NCBI RefSeq assembly: GCF_007655135.1
Contig: NC_045128.1
Location: 33,388,811 to 33,452,810 of the forward strand
Length of the DNA stretch: 64,000 nucleotides
Direction of reading: 5' to 3'
Origin: Punica granatum
Taxonomy: Eukaryota; Streptophyta; Magnoliopsida; Myrtales; Lythraceae
Below are positions 61,255 through 64,000 of the stretch, piece after piece (positions within the stretch are counted from its first letter, which is position 1; every line of letters begins with the position of its first letter). Both the position numbers and the translations under genes were made by a program. The notes beneath the pieces were generated by a model. That model did no database searches. It was not told where the DNA came from and saw nothing but the letters and a program-made list of their open reading frames with translations.

Positions 61255-62340
61255 TAAACAAACCATGGATAAATTCAAGCCATTCTTTCGAAGCCATAAT
61301 TGATTTTCCTTGATATCTAACATAATGCATGAAAGAATCCTTGGAGAAGGATCAAATATCTCAAAAATCATTATAAAAAAAACCTTCAACAAGATGTTCT
61401 ATTTTTACATAGAAATATATTCGCTTAAAAAAGACTCCAAAGAAATTAACGATATTTCTTTATCTTTTGAGTTGTTCTACCGGATCGATCGCTCAAGACC
61501 TTCAGAGGAGTAGTTATGAATCCCGTAGACTATCCCCAAGGGGTGGTGAAGGAAGGGCCTCAATTGGTAGGAAAAAAAAACGCAGTCACTTGGGGTGCTC
61601 TAGCTAATCGTCCACCCTTTCCAAGTGTGATTTCTATGTTATGTATGGCCGTGTCTAAGGGCATATCTGTAAAAAGTAGGGCATTTCCCATTTTTATAGG
61701 AACTTTTGTACCAGAAACAATGGTATCTCCAATTATAGCCCCTTTGGATGAAACTGCTCAACAACAATCGGACAAGTGGGTTGAAAGGTTGACCTATTTG
61801 GCAATCTTCGGATCAATGCTTTATTTTCAACTGCTCAGAGCATTTCGTCGCTTACTACGCCCTCCCTCGTCTCGGGGTGCCAAGTGGACCTCCCCAGAAG
61901 GTAATTTTAATGCCAAAAACTAACACCTCACAAGGGAAATTATAGAAGATCCCCTTTAAGATCAAACAATTCCATCGATGGTGACATCCGCTCCAAGGGT
62001 AAACCACTGCCTTTCTGGCCCCCGCGCTGATTCTACCATAGAGGCCAACGATCGATAATAACAACCCCCCCCCCCCCCCGAACACAACTTAAAACTTTCA
62101 TCGTACTGTGCTATCCAAAGAGTACCTCTTCTCAAAATCTCAAAGGGTGCTGAGTTGGAATCTTATTCTAACTAAGGATTCTTGTGGTTCCAGAGGATCC
62201 GGTTATAGGAGAACCATGAACAAAGAGCTTTCCCCCCTTTTTCGCCCGACTCTTTGTTCACATTTGTTTATATTTATGCATATTATTATTTATTTGCTAA
62301 GAGTTTCAAACCCCACATTTAGGAAACATTCATCAGGTTT
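61255..62340. mobile_element. Scrambled plastid DNA insertion (NUPT)
   Basis: Several adjoining pieces look like plastid DNA. At 61505-61600 is the 3' part of rpl2 in sense (NPVDYPQG, the usual NPVDHPHGG motif). At about 61605-61745 is another part of rpl2 in antisense; its reverse complement encodes [24 protein letters not shown] residues. 61255-61500 resembles plastid IR/ycf1-area sequence, and 62100-62250 may also be organellar (both from recall). The junctions, orientation changes and many differences indicate an old, rearranged nuclear copy. The open frame at 61516-61923 is a by-product of the joins, not a gene. A mitochondrial intermediate is possible. Confidence 0.65.
61505..61745 (+). 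pseudogene. rpl2 (fragments): rpl2 fragments, sense joined to antisense
   Basis: Sense part 61505-61600 encodes a degenerate MNPVDHPHGGGEG-type C-terminal motif of plastid ribosomal protein L2. The antisense part (61605-61745) reads GCCGTGTCTAAGGGCATAT and ATGGTATCTCCAATTATAGC, the complement of the central L2 coding region. In a real gene the central part lies upstream on the same strand, so this is a rearranged remnant. Confidence 0.7.
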
Positions 62341-62412
62341 ATAAGAGATATTACTTCGATATGCATGCTCTAGATGCCTCTAAGGATAAATATAAAAAGA
62401 TTCTCATATAGC

Positions 62413-63985
62413 TTTTGGTAATGGAGTGAACTCCACTTTCAAATATTGATATATATATATATATATATATATTTAAATGAGGTTGTAATAATTAAATTGA
62501 GGAGGAATATAAAAAAATAATGATTGTGTTGTTGAATTGTTATAAAAATAATGAATAGTTAAGAAAATTTAATATTAAGAAATTGAATTGAATAATAGTT
62601 AAGAAAAAGTATGTGAGAAAATTTATTTTTATATTAAATAAAAAGATAAAAATGTAATAATTGTGTAATTGAATTAAAGAAAAAATAAAGTGAAGTAAAG
62701 TGAAGAATTTTTAACTCCACGACTAAGCATAGCATTTTCCTGAAAGAAAAACTGATATTGAATTTAGAAGTATGATTAGAAAGGTAAAAATGAGAATGAT
62801 CGCATTATATGAAAATTAAGAATAAGTAACTAATACTGAAATTTAATTTTCATTCTTGGGTTTTGTATTAGAAAAGGCAAGATATTTTAATTTGTGGAGA
62901 GAGAGAGAGAGAGGAAGGAAGCAAAATGCTACTGCTCCCCTTCAACTAAAAGTCTTATTGAAGAGAGAGAGGAAGAGGACAAAATGTTAGGCCTCCCCTC
63001 TCTCATCGCGGGGGAGGTTGAGCTCTTCTATATAAGTCGTTATCAATCGAACCAATAATTCGTATAACGGAACTGAGAATGTGAGTCATTTTGATGGTAA
63101 AATTAGTGGTAGCAATTTAAACATTTGTGATCATTTTGACAAGAAACTTTTAATAAAGGGTCTAAAAGAAGGTAAAGAATAACTGAGAAATGTATAATGT
63201 AAGATGGAATGATTATACTATATTATGGAGGATATTAAAGAAAATAAATGTGGGGAAAAATTTAGAAAATTGAAAATGAGAGGGAAACGTGGCAACACCA
63301 TGTCGCCGAGGACACAATTTTCATTATAAAAAGTACATAAAATTGTGTCTTTAATACATTGTGTTTAAGTACACGTATGGTACATTTAAATAAATTATAT
63401 GTATTTTTAAGTAAATTACTTGATATCAAATAATTTATTGAATTATAAATAAACTACTTAAAGTTTTTCTTTTTTTCTTTTTTTTTTTGCTTGAAAGGTG
63501 ATATAGAGTTTTTCATAAGTTACTTGTACGTAACATATGACATTTTAATTAAATGTATTGTAGAATTTTCACTTCCCGAAAAGTCAGTGATATTTTTGTA
63601 ATATATTTTCCGCCAATAATGGGCCGGGCTTACTTAATGGGTACAGCCTCTCTGGGCTAATGGTGCTGTTCCAATTCTCATTGGGCCCACAGACTGCTAG
63701 ACGATGACATTGCTCTTTGAAAACAAGACTGAAAACCTTGGATAATCCTACTTTATAATGACTCAGTAAGGAAGAATCGATAATATTGTAACAACTAAAA
63801 ATAATTTTGGCAATCGAGTGAGTGATACATTTATCACTCTATTTATAACAATTCCATTGATATTTCCTCATGTTACGTGATGATGTAAGATGATCAACTA
63901 ATATTTTTAATTGGAGATATCAACTACATATCAAGACATATTGATGCAAAAAAGAGGGGCATGAATCGGACACGGTTCAAGGATT
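62413..63985. repeat. Segmental duplicate D (partner of 56185-58052)
   Basis: Colinear with C up to GGACACGGTTCAAGGATTTT near the window end, then diverges. It starts with a MITE copy (62413-62740, with a TA microsatellite at about 62449-62471) and lacks the second MITE present in C. Non-coding. Confidence 0.9.
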
Positions 63986-64000
63986 TTTATGGCCCGTTTA

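Noticed and set aside
61516..61923. 135-codon frame that looks like a new protein
   Set aside because: Made by joining sense rpl2, antisense rpl2 and other insertion sequence; not a real gene.

Overview
The window is nuclear DNA of a flowering plant, most likely a eudicot. Genes have GT-AG introns, the spacers are AT-rich, and there are plant-type LRR receptor kinases, a type-A cytokinin response regulator, Ty1-copia, LINE, CACTA, hAT-like and Mutator-like elements, and a plastid-derived insertion. I cannot name the species from sequence alone.

Layout. 0.1-2.3 kb: a four-exon gene for a small single-pass membrane protein with an acidic Trp-rich tail (+). 5.2-8.3 kb: a complete two-exon LRR receptor-like kinase of the PXC2/IRK type (-), with a G-box cluster about 0.9 kb upstream. 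10.3-13.4 kb: a non-autonomous CACTA-type transposon carrying a decayed fragment of a plastid xylulose-5-phosphate/phosphate translocator (XPT) gene and a piece resembling a LINE RNase H. 16.8-19.5 kb: a decayed LINE (-). 20.5-22.8 kb: a MITE and a 680-bp palindrome with 248-bp arms. 24.4-29.4 kb: a very young Ty1-copia element with 208-bp LTRs differing at one base and a perfect 5-bp target duplication, but with a broken gag-pol. 29.4-34 kb: spacer with two hAT-like MITEs. 34.5-36.4 kb: an intact five-exon type-A response regulator (ARR16/17-like, +).

37.0-44.7 kb: a 2.9-kb direct duplication whose copies are separated by a 5'-truncated copia element that ends exactly at the second copy. Each copy holds a small Cys/His-rich gene (-), intact in copy 1 and frameshifted in copy 2, plus the 5' part of a telomere-repeat-binding-type Myb (TRF-like) gene. 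Only copy 2 runs on into the Myb exon, and that gene is decayed. 46.7-48.3 kb: the 3' part of an LRR receptor-like protein gene (-), truncated and frameshifted.

48.3-64 kb: an AT-rich repeat field with no convincing intact gene. It contains two pairs of kilobase-scale direct duplications (A/B and C/D), whose empty sites reveal MITE insertions; two Mutator-type MITEs with 9-bp target duplications; 450-bp and 268-bp local repeats; a dispersed minisatellite-like family; and a scrambled plastid insertion (rpl2 sense joined to rpl2 antisense).

Functionally, three complete genes stand out (membrane protein, LRR kinase, response regulator), plus the small Cys/His-rich gene. They show no operon-like relation. 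Two concern signalling: a receptor kinase with a non-canonical catalytic loop and a cytokinin-responsive regulator. The rest records transposition, gene-fragment capture and segmental duplication.
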